Below are positions 47,913 to 56,391 of a stretch of DNA of 64,000 nt, in pieces. This stretch comes from Arsukibacterium ikkense (lineage in GTDB: Bacteria; Pseudomonadota; Gammaproteobacteria; Enterobacterales; Alteromonadaceae). The stretch is from NCBI RefSeq assembly GCF_000987775.1, contig NZ_LAHO01000013.1:106953-170952 (forward strand), written 5' to 3'. How positions within the stretch are numbered: the stretch's first letter is position 1; each line of letters starts with the position of its first letter. The position numbers and the translations under genes are program-made. The notes under the pieces were generated by a model. That model ran no database searches and was not told the DNA's origin. It saw only the letters and a program-made list of their open reading frames with translations.

Positions 47913-48543
47913 TCACTTGCTCCTGTCGTCTTATCAACAACCAGCATAACCCCAGCAGCATGGCGATACCAGTGCCGCCGGCCGATACTTCAACGCGGCT
48001 GTACGTTGGTACCTGATCACGTTGATAGTCTTCTAAGGGCAGCGCATCCAGTGCGCTTAGATCATAGCCTGATGCTTCAGCCAGTAAATAGCCGCTGTTA
48101 GCATCAAAAATCCGAATGGTCAGCAGATAAAAATTTGCCGGATAGCGATGCTGTAAATCGGTTTCAACCGCCAGCCAGTCATTGCTGCTTTGCCGGAACA
48201 GTTCAAATACCGAGCTGGTATAATAAACATGCTCGCGGCCGAAATCAGGCGTCAGACTGAACTCTGCAAAAACCTGGCGATAGGCCCGGTCAGTGTCAGC
48301 ATCAAACTCGACATACAGCTGATGGAAATAACCATTGCTGTTGTCGTCCCGGGCCAGGCTGATATCAATGCTATGAAACCAGACATCAGATTGAAAGCTT
48401 TGGTTGACGGCAGCGCTGCGCACTTTAGCCGTTTGCATGCTAGTTTGTTGCTGACTTCGCAGCTCAGTACTGACGCTGTTGGCCCAGCTGCTCATTGGGA
48501 CTATCAACAGTAAAAGGGTGATGAACGGCAGTAGGGGTTTCAT
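47905..48543 (-). CDS. Choice-of-anchor H family protein with GlyGly-type C-terminal anchor
   Basis: A 212-residue envelope protein: signal peptide (1-21), a beta-sandwich-like domain (VWFHSIDISLARDDNSNGYFHQLYVEFD ...) and a C-terminal SAGGTG motif followed by a hydrophobic helix and RR (residues ~188-207). This tail resembles GlyGly-CTERM signals processed by rhombosortase in gammaproteobacteria. The overall pattern fits the choice-of-anchor H family. It begins the two-gene unit with the transglutaminase-like protein. Confidence 0.75.
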   Translation of the reverse strand: MKPLLPFITLLLLIVPMSSWANSVSTELRSQQQTSMQTAKVRSAAVNQSFQSDVWFHSIDISLARDDNSNGYFHQLYVEFDADTDRAYRQVFAEFSLTPDFGREHVYYTSSVFELFRQSSNDWLAVETDLQHRYPANFYLLTIRIFDANSGYLLAEASGYDLSALDALPLEDYQRDQVPTYSRVEVSAGGTGIAMLLGLCWLLIRRQEQVIG

Positions 48544-48628
48544 AAGCAGATCTCCTCGTTATTTGATACTATTACAGGCTAAAGCGCTGAATTTCAGCTG
48601 AACTTATAAGTAAAGGAAGCGTAAAGGT

Positions 48629-49492
48629 ATGAAGTTGTCACGCAGGGTTGAGGTGCAAACCGCGGGGCAGGCCATTGCCGTGCTGGCCGCTGCCGTGCCG
48701 GAACTGGCCAAAGGCCGCCTGAAAGATGCGATGAACAAAGGCGCCGTGCAGCTATTAACCAAGCCGGTCAAGCGGCTGCGCCGGGCGCAGCAGGAGCTGA
48801 AAGTTGGCCAGGTGTTACAGCTGCATTATGATGCTGATATTCTCAGCCGCAGCTGCCCGCCAGCGGCATTGGTTGCAGATTATCGTGCTTATAGTATCTG
48901 GTTTAAACCCGCAGCTATGCTGTCGCAAGGTAACGAATGGGGCGATCATCTGAGTTTACTGCGTGTTGCAGAACAGCATTTTGGTAGTAACCGGCCGGTT
49001 TTTCTGGTGCATCGGCTGGATCGCGAAGCCAGTGGCCTGGTACTGATTGCTCATACCAAGGCAGCGGCAGCGGCGTTTAGCCAGCTGATGGCAGCCCGGC
49101 AACTGAGCAAAAGCTACCTGGTGCAGGTTAAAGGTCAGCTGGCGGAGAACACGTTGGCGCTGGGTGAGATTGCTTTGCCGCTGGATGGTAAAGCCTGTTT
49201 AACCCGTTTTAAGTTATTGGCCTTTGATCCCTCTTCAGCCAGCAGTTGGCTTGAAATCGAGTTAGTCAGCGGCCGTAAGCATCAAATACGCCGTCATTTT
49301 GCTGCTATTGGCCATCCGGTAATGGGAGACCCCCGATACGGCGAGGCAAACAAGAATCAAAGCGGGCTGGCGTTGCAGGCCTGCGCTATGGCCTTTCAGT
49401 GTCCAATACAGCAGCATGCGCGTGCCATTGCGCTGGACGCCTCATTACGGCTGGCGGGTTTCGCCGAAATCAGCCACCAGCTGCACACTTAA
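48629..49492 (+). CDS. RluA-family pseudouridine synthase
   Basis: A 287-residue RNA pseudouridine synthase with an N-terminal S4-like segment (residues ~1-70, GRLKDAMNKGAVQLL) and a catalytic domain with FLVHRLDREASGLVLIAHT, where the Asp after HRL is catalytic, and LVSGRKHQIRRHFAAIGHPVMGDPRYG. Target site cannot be inferred. An AAAGG site lies upstream. Its 3' end overlaps the convergent TPR gene by 48 bp. Confidence 0.88.
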   Translation: MKLSRRVEVQTAGQAIAVLAAAVPELAKGRLKDAMNKGAVQLLTKPVKRLRRAQQELKVGQVLQLHYDADILSRSCPPAALVADYRAYSIWFKPAAMLSQGNEWGDHLSLLRVAEQHFGSNRPVFLVHRLDREASGLVLIAHTKAAAAAFSQLMAARQLSKSYLVQVKGQLAENTLALGEIALPLDGKACLTRFKLLAFDPSSASSWLEIELVSGRKHQIRRHFAAIGHPVMGDPRYGEANKNQSGLALQACAMAFQCPIQQHARAIALDASLRLAGFAEISHQLHT

Positions 49493-51553
49493 GTCTGCAG
49501 GCAGGGTTTGCTGGTTTAAGGTTAGCACCAGCACACCCAGCTGCATGGCATTAATCATATCCAACCGGATGTTACTGCTATGCCACTCACAGGGGCGTGG
49601 TTGCTCGCTTCGCAGGTGTAACTGCCAGTAATGCAAGCTATCGTCAGCCAGGCTGGCCAGTTTCCAGCTTAGCCACAGCGCTTCACGCAGTGCTGTCAAA
49701 TCATGCGCCTGCCAGCGTGCACCTAATAGCTGGCCAACATCCAGTTGTAAACTGATTAACTGGCTGTCGGCTTGCAGCGGGGCTAAAGCTTGCCTGATAT
49801 CTGCGGCAAGTTGCTGGCTATAATGGGTTGCCTGTTCACTGCTGGTACGAAAGCCCAGCCACAACACATCGCTGTTGATACAGCAGGCACTGAGTTCAGG
49901 CATGGTCAGTTTTTGCATTAATGCCTGAACCGGCTGTCGCAAGGTTTCTTCGCCCTGATTAAGCTTTAATTTCAGGCTATCGGTCAGCGCTATGGCGATC
50001 AACTGCAGAGGCTGTTTATGACGGTTATCCTGTTGCAGCCGCTCGCAAAAACGGCTCCAGCTGCGGGATAGCAAAAAAGCCATCCGCACCGACTCCAACT
50101 GACGATGCCGCCGACGTTGCCATATTATCAGGCCCGCAGCAACGGCGGCCAGCAACATAAATAGGCCAGCTGCCAGCTGCCAGTATCTGAGTTGTTCTGA
50201 CAATGCTGTTTGCCGGGCTAACAGCTGTGCATGATTATCATGTTGGGTATTACTCAGGCTCAGGTTACCTTTTAGTACTTTAAGCTTTTCCGTGGTAGTG
50301 GCGGTAAGTTCGGCAAACTGTAATTTACTGGCATTCTGGTTTAACTGATAGGCTTGCTGCCAGTCTTGTTTTTGCTCAGCTAACTGCGCACTAAGGCTGA
50401 AATAACGGGCCTGCAGATAATTGGCTGCCTTGTCCATACCTGGGCTCAGTTCAGCGATGATTTGTCGGCTTTGTTGAAATTGTTGTTGTAACATTGACAG
50501 CTCTGCCAGTGCCAGGGCACTTTCCTGCACATAAGTCTGGGCACCAATCTGGCGGAATTGCTGCAACGCTTCAGAGTAATAGTGGGCGGCCTGGCTGCTA
50601 TCTCCGCGCAAGCGGCTGGCCCGGCCCAGGCTTTGTTTAATAATAGCGGTACGCATTACATCATCGATTTGTTGGCTAATTGCCAGCGCATCCAGCAAAT
50701 GCTGCTCAGCCTGGTTAATACCTTCAGGATCTTCCAGATACGTTTCAGCAATATACACCAGCACATAGCTGTAGCTGGATAAGTTTTTCAAACGCTGATA
50801 AAGCGCGGCAGCGTGTTGCATATGATCCAGTGCTAATGTGTGTTCATCAATTTTACGAAAAGCCATTCCCAATCGAAAATGAATCGACGCTCTGGCTTCG
50901 GTATCACCGAGTTTGTCCGCCAGCACCAAGGCTTGTTGCAGCTGATTATACGCATGTTGAAAGTGATTGTTTTGCAGCGCCAGCCGGCCCAGCATAATCC
51001 GTGCGGCCAGCTCTTTCACCGGGTCTTCCAGCTCAAGCGCCAGCGTCAGGCTTTGGCTGGCAAAATGCCGGGCCTGAGTCAGATCGCCTAACTGGTTGTG
51101 GGCCTGAGCAAAGTTAGTCAGTATTTCGCTGTACAACTGGCGGGCGGCAAAATTGTCACTGCTACCGAGCAGTTGCTCGGCTTGTTGCAGATAGCTGATG
51201 GCATGGCGGGTATCGCGAAATAAAATACCGTAAACCTTTGCCGTTAGCAGTGCTACCTGAGCTTGTTGCAGGTTACTGCTGGCATGTGTGCCGGCTTGTT
51301 GCAGCGCTGCCAGTGCCGCATCTTTATTGTTAGCACTCAGGTACGCCTGCGCCAATACCAGCCAGTCAGGATAGCTGCGCTGCCCGGGGCTGGCCAATTG
51401 CTCGGTAATGACCTGTTCGTAATTTTCTGCGGCAAGCCGTAAGCGCTCCTGCAGCTCGGTTGACTGAGCTTCGGGGCTGACCAACAGGCAGCCAAGCAGC
51501 AAAACAGAAAGAAACAAGGCGCTGCAAATTCGCATAGTTTGGTGATTACTCAT
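49445..51553 (-). CDS. TPR protein with membrane segment and degenerate GGDEF-like domain
   Basis: A 702-residue protein: signal peptide (~1-32), about 8 tetratricopeptide repeats (~45-400), a coiled coil, one TM helix (~453-474) and a cytoplasmic domain of ~200 residues. The latter starts LQLIAIALTDSLKLKLNQGEET, similar in layout to GGDEF domains, but no GGDEF signature is present, so it is a degenerate cyclase-like or unrelated domain. The plan, periplasmic TPR to cytoplasmic signalling domain, is common among TPR-GGDEF sensors. Function unknown. Confidence 0.75.
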   Translation of the reverse strand: MSNHQTMRICSALFLSVLLLGCLLVSPEAQSTELQERLRLAAENYEQVITEQLASPGQRSYPDWLVLAQAYLSANNKDAALAALQQAGTHASSNLQQAQVALLTAKVYGILFRDTRHAISYLQQAEQLLGSSDNFAARQLYSEILTNFAQAHNQLGDLTQARHFASQSLTLALELEDPVKELAARIMLGRLALQNNHFQHAYNQLQQALVLADKLGDTEARASIHFRLGMAFRKIDEHTLALDHMQHAAALYQRLKNLSSYSYVLVYIAETYLEDPEGINQAEQHLLDALAISQQIDDVMRTAIIKQSLGRASRLRGDSSQAAHYYSEALQQFRQIGAQTYVQESALALAELSMLQQQFQQSRQIIAELSPGMDKAANYLQARYFSLSAQLAEQKQDWQQAYQLNQNASKLQFAELTATTTEKLKVLKGNLSLSNTQHDNHAQLLARQTALSEQLRYWQLAAGLFMLLAAVAAGLIIWQRRRHRQLESVRMAFLLSRSWSRFCERLQQDNRHKQPLQLIAIALTDSLKLKLNQGEETLRQPVQALMQKLTMPELSACCINSDVLWLGFRTSSEQATHYSQQLAADIRQALAPLQADSQLISLQLDVGQLLGARWQAHDLTALREALWLSWKLASLADDSLHYWQLHLRSEQPRPCEWHSSNIRLDMINAMQLGVLVLTLNQQTLPADLSVQLVADFGETRQP

Positions 51554-51580
51554 TTTTTCTGTCAGTTTAGCCTGAAAGTG

Positions 51581-52537
51581 TTAAGCAGACCATAGCTGTC
51601 GTTGCGGTTTACCGGCCAGAAATGCCTGAATATTCTCAACCAGTTGCAAGGTCATTCTGGTTCTTGCTGCCGGGCTGGCCCAGCCAATGTGTGGGGTGAT
51701 CAGTAAGTTGGGCAGTGGCTGTTGTAACAAAATATGATTGGCCGGCGGTGGTTCGCTACTCAGTACGTCAAGCCCTGCGGCCAGGCGGCCTGTTTTTAAC
51801 TCCGCCAATAGTGCGTTTTCAGCGATTAAACCGCCACGGGCAGTATTGATAATAATGGCACCCGCGGGTAACAGCGCCAGACGTTCGCTATTTAATAAAT
51901 GTTCGGTAGCGGGGGTGAGCGGACAGTGCAACGACAGCACATCGGCCTGGTGTAACGCTTGTTCAAAGCTAACCCGGCCAGGACGACAGCGGCGGGCGTC
52001 GGCATGTTCACTGATTAGTAGCTGCATGCCAAAGGCTTGCGCCAGCCGGGCAGTCGCCTGTCCCAGGGCACCGTAACCTACTACCACAAAATATTTACCT
52101 GCCAACTCGGTTAAACGGTGGCTGTGCAGGCAAAAATGTTCGCTTTGGCTCCAGGCCCCGCTGGCCAGGGTCTGCTGATAGTTACTGATTTGATTCGCCA
52201 GCCCCAGCAGCAGTGCCATGGCATGCTGCGGCACAGTGGTATCGGCATAGCCCCTGACATTACACACCGCTATCCCCAATGCTTTTGCAGCATGCAGGTC
52301 AATGTTATTAACACCGGTGGCTGCAACACAAATTAATTTAAGTCCGGGCAGCGCTTGCAGGGTTGCGGCATCCAGCACCACCTTGTTGACAATTGCGATG
52401 CTGGCCCGCTGCAACCTTGGCAGTACAGACGCCGCTGGCGTGCTGGCAAAGCACTGTAACTGGCAGCCGGGCAACTGCAAGGCAGTTAAATCGGTATCGC
52501 CCATTGAACCGCTATCCAGAAAGACAATTTGTGTCAT
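51581..52537 (-). CDS. D-2-hydroxyacid dehydrogenase
   Basis: A 318-residue NAD(P)-dependent dehydrogenase of the glyoxylate/hydroxypyruvate reductase group. GYGALGQATARLAQAFGM is the dinucleotide fold; INTARGGLI and TPHIGWASPAAR hold catalytic-site residues, including the His in the latter. The ATG at 52537 (MTQIVFLDSGSM) has GAGG upstream; the longer frame to 52600 overlaps the divergent DUF2798 gene. Substrate (hydroxypyruvate, glyoxylate or glycerate) not resolved by sequence. Confidence 0.9.
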   Translation of the reverse strand: MTQIVFLDSGSMGDTDLTALQLPGCQLQCFASTPAASVLPRLQRASIAIVNKVVLDAATLQALPGLKLICVAATGVNNIDLHAAKALGIAVCNVRGYADTTVPQHAMALLLGLANQISNYQQTLASGAWSQSEHFCLHSHRLTELAGKYFVVVGYGALGQATARLAQAFGMQLLISEHADARRCRPGRVSFEQALHQADVLSLHCPLTPATEHLLNSERLALLPAGAIIINTARGGLIAENALLAELKTGRLAAGLDVLSSEPPPANHILLQQPLPNLLITPHIGWASPAARTRMTLQLVENIQAFLAGKPQRQLWSA

Positions 52538-52587
52538 GCAATCCTCGGCATAATTCGTTAAAATAAGCCCCGTTCTTTGGAGGCAGT

Positions 52588-52830
52588 ATGTTCCCAGCAA
52601 AGTTTCAAGCGGTAATTTTTGCTTTTATTATGTCAGGTTTTATGGCGTTTTTAATGTCAGGCATTCTGACATTTATTAATCTGGGCTGGTTTGATGGCTT
52701 TATTGCTGGCTGGTTACGGGCCTATCTGTATGCCCACGCCTGTGCGTTTCCGCTGGTGTTTGTGTTTGCACCGTTAAGCCGCCGTATTACTGTCAGGCTG
52801 ATCAACGCTCGCGACATCAGCGGTAGCTGA
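52588..52830 (+). CDS. DUF2798 small membrane protein
   Basis: An 80-residue protein with two TM helices (about 6-28 and 38-62) and the DUF2798 pattern (FPAKFQAVIFAFIMSGFMAFLMS ... RAYLYAHACAFPLVFVFAP). No known function. TTGGAGG precedes the ATG. Its 3' end overlaps the convergent haemoglobin gene by 14 bp. Confidence 0.88.
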   Translation: MFPAKFQAVIFAFIMSGFMAFLMSGILTFINLGWFDGFIAGWLRAYLYAHACAFPLVFVFAPLSRRITVRLINARDISGS

Positions 52831-53251
52831 TGTCTTTATACATGGGGGCTAATAATGCCAGTAGCGCGTTTTGATCGGCAATGCTGATTTGCTGGCGCTG
52901 CATAACGTTTATTAACCCGGCAACCAGGGCATCATAGTCAGCCAGACTAATATTAAAACCCGTATGGCTTTGCTGCATGGTGCTGCCGCTGTATTGACAG
53001 GGGCCCCCCGTCAAATCACACAGCTGCTCGGCTAACATGGCCCGAAAGCGGCCAATATCCGTATCGGCAAAGTGATGGACAATTCGCTGATCATGTTCAA
53101 TTTCAAACAGCAGGCCGTCGACCAAAGTGGCAATGCCAGGTTCAGCCCCTAAGCGCTGATATAAACTGGGCTGTGCGGTGTTACTGCAACCTGGCAGCAG
53201 CACCAGACAAGCGCTAAGCAACATACTGTTAAACCAACGGTGTTTTACCAT
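52817..53251 (-). CDS. Group 1 truncated haemoglobin, predicted lipoprotein
   Basis: A 144-residue protein whose N-terminus is a lipoprotein-like signal (LLPGC, Cys22), which would place a globin outside the cytoplasm. The globin domain starts SLYQRLGAEPGIATLVDG and has LTGGPCQYSGSTMQQSHTGFNIS, where H96 is the proximal heme ligand. The B10 position, often Tyr, seems to be Phe49 by my alignment. Truncated haemoglobins bind O2, NO or CO. The ATG overlaps the DUF3034 stop by 7 bp, so the two are coupled. Last gene of the cupredoxin/GGDEF-EAL/DUF3034/globin set. Confidence 0.85.
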   Translation of the reverse strand: MVKHRWFNSMLLSACLVLLPGCSNTAQPSLYQRLGAEPGIATLVDGLLFEIEHDQRIVHHFADTDIGRFRAMLAEQLCDLTGGPCQYSGSTMQQSHTGFNISLADYDALVAGLINVMQRQQISIADQNALLALLAPMYKDISYR

Positions 53252-54075
53252 GTTGCCTCCAACCCCAGGTAGTAGCCGGTTTGTGACCCCTGGCCGGCGA
53301 TATGGCCAAGGTCAACGTAGGCTCCGGTTAAACTAAGGTTTTTATTAATAAACCAGGCAATAAAGATATCCCGCCAATGCTGCTCCGCAGCAAAGGCCAG
53401 CTTGTCGGGTTTTTGCTTGAATTCAACCCCGATAGCCAGATTGTAGTTAAGCAATACCGCAGCAGAGCCCTCAAACAGTAGCTGATAGTTATTGTCGCCG
53501 GCACTGCCAAAGCCCAGCAAACCAGTCTGATTAGCCTTGGTGGCCCGCAGTGTGCCATTTAACAACAGATTACGTCCGGCTATCTGATTAAAAAGTAACT
53601 TACTGGCTGCAAGATAAACGTCAGTGCCATGAGCACTTTGTGCACCCACTGCTTGTGGCAGGTCAAAATCCAGGTTACGTTTGTGCTGCACCCCAATACT
53701 GATTTGTGGCAGGGCGGTATACAATAGCTCACCGGCCAGATGGTATTTCACTGAAAAAATATCCTGTGATAAGCTGCCGCCAATTGATTCCAGCGCAAAT
53801 CGCTGGCGGGCGTAAGAAAACTCCCAGCTATTATCCAGGCTTAACGCCACGCCGCCACTGTGCAGGCTGAAATCATTTACGCCAACCCGGCTGGCAAAGG
53901 TGGTGAACGACCATTCATCACTGCTGGCATATCCGTTGATTATCGCCCAGGGAACGATGCCGCCGCCAGCATTGCCTTCAATACTGGTTACGCCGCCGGT
54001 GGCAATAATTTTACTGCCAGCACTGGCTGCGCCCGGCAGGCAAAGCAGGACGATGCTGTATAACCATACTTTCAT
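53245..54075 (-). CDS. DUF3034 family secreted/outer-membrane protein
   Basis: A 276-residue protein with a signal peptide (1-19) and the DUF3034 start ATGGVTSIEGNAGGGIVPWAIINGYA. The rest is a run of amphipathic beta strands ending in an aromatic (YYLGLEATW), as in outer-membrane barrels. Function unknown. Its start overlaps the GGDEF-EAL stop by 4 bp and its end overlaps the globin start by 7 bp, so the three proteins are made together. Confidence 0.88.
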   Translation of the reverse strand: MKVWLYSIVLLCLPGAASAGSKIIATGGVTSIEGNAGGGIVPWAIINGYASSDEWSFTTFASRVGVNDFSLHSGGVALSLDNSWEFSYARQRFALESIGGSLSQDIFSVKYHLAGELLYTALPQISIGVQHKRNLDFDLPQAVGAQSAHGTDVYLAASKLLFNQIAGRNLLLNGTLRATKANQTGLLGFGSAGDNNYQLLFEGSAAVLLNYNLAIGVEFKQKPDKLAFAAEQHWRDIFIAWFINKNLSLTGAYVDLGHIAGQGSQTGYYLGLEATW

Positions 54076-56384
54076 TCTAATTCCTCTACTGGCTGGGCCC
54101 GGCTGGCAAAATCAGTAAACCATTGACTGAACTCTTTGCCTGCCAGCGGCTTACTGAAAAAATAGCCTTGAACCGTATCGCAGCCTGCATCCTGTAAAAA
54201 GCGTAAACCAGCCTGGTTCTCCAGGCCTTCAGCAGTTACTTTAAACCCCAGGCCATGTGCCAGTTTGACGGTGGCATTGACAATCAAGGCATCATTGCTA
54301 TTTGTCTCAATGTCTTTAACAAAAGCCCGGTCAATTTTAATTTCATTTACCGGTAACTGTTTTAAATACGCCAGCGATGACTGCCCGGTGCCAAAATCAT
54401 CAATCGCCAGATTTATTGCCATGGCTTTTAGGGTATTTAAGTTGGCGATCACTTTGCTGGTGTCCTGCATTACCGCACTTTCGGTCACTTCAAGCGCCAA
54501 AGCGCTGGCGGGGACCTGATGTTGTGTCAGCAAACGGCCAATTTGCGCAGGCAGGCCCTGATCCAGTAAATCAGCTGCCGATAAGTTTACGGCCACTCGT
54601 AAGCCGGGGTACTCCTGGCGCCAGGCTGCCAGTTGTTTTATCACTGTTTGCAGCATCCATTGGGTAATTAAGCCAATATTACCGGAGTGTTCAGCTGTGG
54701 CAATAAACTCGACCGGCGAAATAAAGCCCAGTTGCGGATGCTGCCAGCGAATCAACGCCTCGGCACTGTGACACTGGCCAGAGTTCAACTCCACTTTTGG
54801 CTGATACACCACAAAGAGTTGGCCACTGGTCAGCGCCGAGGGCAGGTCGCGAATCATGGTGAGCTCGCGCTGATGGGTTTCATCCTGGCCGGGCTGATAA
54901 AACGCGATACCGCCACCCGCTAAACTGGCATTCTCCTGCGCTAAATCAACCCGGCGTAATGCTTCGCTGGCACTATCCCGGCCGGCTTCAAACGGGTAGA
55001 TACCAATAGCAATTTTCAGATTAATCAATGAATTCTGAATATTGTAAGCCGGTTGCAGGCTGTTATATAAATCGACTAACTGCGGTTCAGTCAGGCTTTG
55101 GTTAAACAGCATCAGAAATTCATCACCATTCAAGCGGGCACTAAACGCAGCTGCTGGCTGGTAGTGGCCTAAACGCTGCGCCAACAGTTGCAGCAAAGTA
55201 TCACCATTGGCCAGGCCAAGGGTGTCATTAATATGCTTAAACTGAATAATATTCAGCTGCAGTAAGGTGCCAGCCTGTTGCTGCAATATTGCTGGTAAAC
55301 GTTGCTCTACGGCATGGCGGTTAAGGAGTCCTGTCAGGGTGTCATGTTCGGCTTGCTGACGTAATTGTTGTTCGCGCACACTGATATCGTGTTGCATGCT
55401 GATCAGAGTGCTGGTGAGTACGCCTATTTCATCCTGGCTAATAGCCGGCGGGTCGCCTGCTTTACCCTGACCAATGGCTTTGGCAAAACGACTAAGCTGG
55501 CTAAGTGGCTGACTGATACTACGGGCAAACAAAAACGCGGCGATCAATGCCAGTACCAGGCCAAAGGCAAAAATCTCGATAAGTTGCCGCCGCAGTTGCT
55601 GGTAACTGGCCAGCCAGCGATCATCCGGTAAATGCAGCAGAGCCCAGAGTCGCTGCTCGCTGTCCAGTGCTTTGCCGCGGGTAATAAAACTAAAATCAGC
55701 AGCAAAATGAGTGGTGTCCGGGCTCTGCAGGATAGTGGCAAGCTTTGCCAGTAACTGCTGTTGAGCCGCCGCCGGCAGCGTGCTGGCTACCTGTTGATTG
55801 ATTCCGGCATGTTGCTGGGTAAAGCTGATGTCCAGCCCGGTAATACCTTTAATTTGCCCGGCCAGCGGCACGTCAACTAAAAATCCCATGCCAACCCAGG
55901 CAATAATCACTGGTGCCCGCACGGGTACCAGTACCAATTGATAAGCCTTGCCATCAAGTAGCAGGATGTCCGTCACGGTATTGCTGCCCAGGGTTGCTGG
56001 CTTTAGCTGAGCAATGTCACTGTTGTTTAACGGCGCACTGCTGGCAAGCAAATCACCTTGCGGGGTTAACAGTAACCCGAGCTGGGCATTGATCCTGCTG
56101 CCATGGTTTTCCAACACTGATTCAATAGTTGCCTGCTCTGCTGTGGCAATGGCCTGCCTGAAACCAAAGTCAGCCGCCAGCAAGCTGACACTGTTGCTAA
56201 GCTGAGCGGCACGGCTATCCAGAGCCTGCTGAAATACCTTGCTGGCGACTTCCAGCGCAGCCTCTGCCTGTTGCATGGAACTGGCGCGCATTGAGCTTAA
56301 GGTGGCGTAACCTGTCAGCAACATCAGTAGGCTGAGTAAAATAACCAGCAAGCAAATCCACTTACTGCGCAGCGATTTAAACAT
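54072..56384 (-). CDS. Membrane GGDEF-EAL c-di-GMP protein
   Basis: The ATG at 56384 (MFKSLRSKW) is preferred to a GTG at 56411 that would overlap the upstream gene. About 770 residues: TM1 (~10-28), periplasmic sensor domain (~30-260), TM2 (~262-284), HAMP, a GGDEF domain whose signature reads RLNGDEF (~415), and an EAL domain. The EAL core looks intact: AEALIRW, VNLSAADL, EVTES, DDFGTGQSS, KIDRAF, AEGLEN and VQGYFFSKP. The likely net activity is c-di-GMP phosphodiesterase, with the GGDEF domain altered. Coupled to DUF3034 and the globin, and 8 bp after a cupredoxin-like gene. Confidence 0.93.
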   Translation of the reverse strand: MFKSLRSKWICLLVILLSLLMLLTGYATLSSMRASSMQQAEAALEVASKVFQQALDSRAAQLSNSVSLLAADFGFRQAIATAEQATIESVLENHGSRINAQLGLLLTPQGDLLASSAPLNNSDIAQLKPATLGSNTVTDILLLDGKAYQLVLVPVRAPVIIAWVGMGFLVDVPLAGQIKGITGLDISFTQQHAGINQQVASTLPAAAQQQLLAKLATILQSPDTTHFAADFSFITRGKALDSEQRLWALLHLPDDRWLASYQQLRRQLIEIFAFGLVLALIAAFLFARSISQPLSQLSRFAKAIGQGKAGDPPAISQDEIGVLTSTLISMQHDISVREQQLRQQAEHDTLTGLLNRHAVEQRLPAILQQQAGTLLQLNIIQFKHINDTLGLANGDTLLQLLAQRLGHYQPAAAFSARLNGDEFLMLFNQSLTEPQLVDLYNSLQPAYNIQNSLINLKIAIGIYPFEAGRDSASEALRRVDLAQENASLAGGGIAFYQPGQDETHQRELTMIRDLPSALTSGQLFVVYQPKVELNSGQCHSAEALIRWQHPQLGFISPVEFIATAEHSGNIGLITQWMLQTVIKQLAAWRQEYPGLRVAVNLSAADLLDQGLPAQIGRLLTQHQVPASALALEVTESAVMQDTSKVIANLNTLKAMAINLAIDDFGTGQSSLAYLKQLPVNEIKIDRAFVKDIETNSNDALIVNATVKLAHGLGFKVTAEGLENQAGLRFLQDAGCDTVQGYFFSKPLAGKEFSQWFTDFASRAQPVEELE

Positions 56385-56391
56385 TCTGCGT

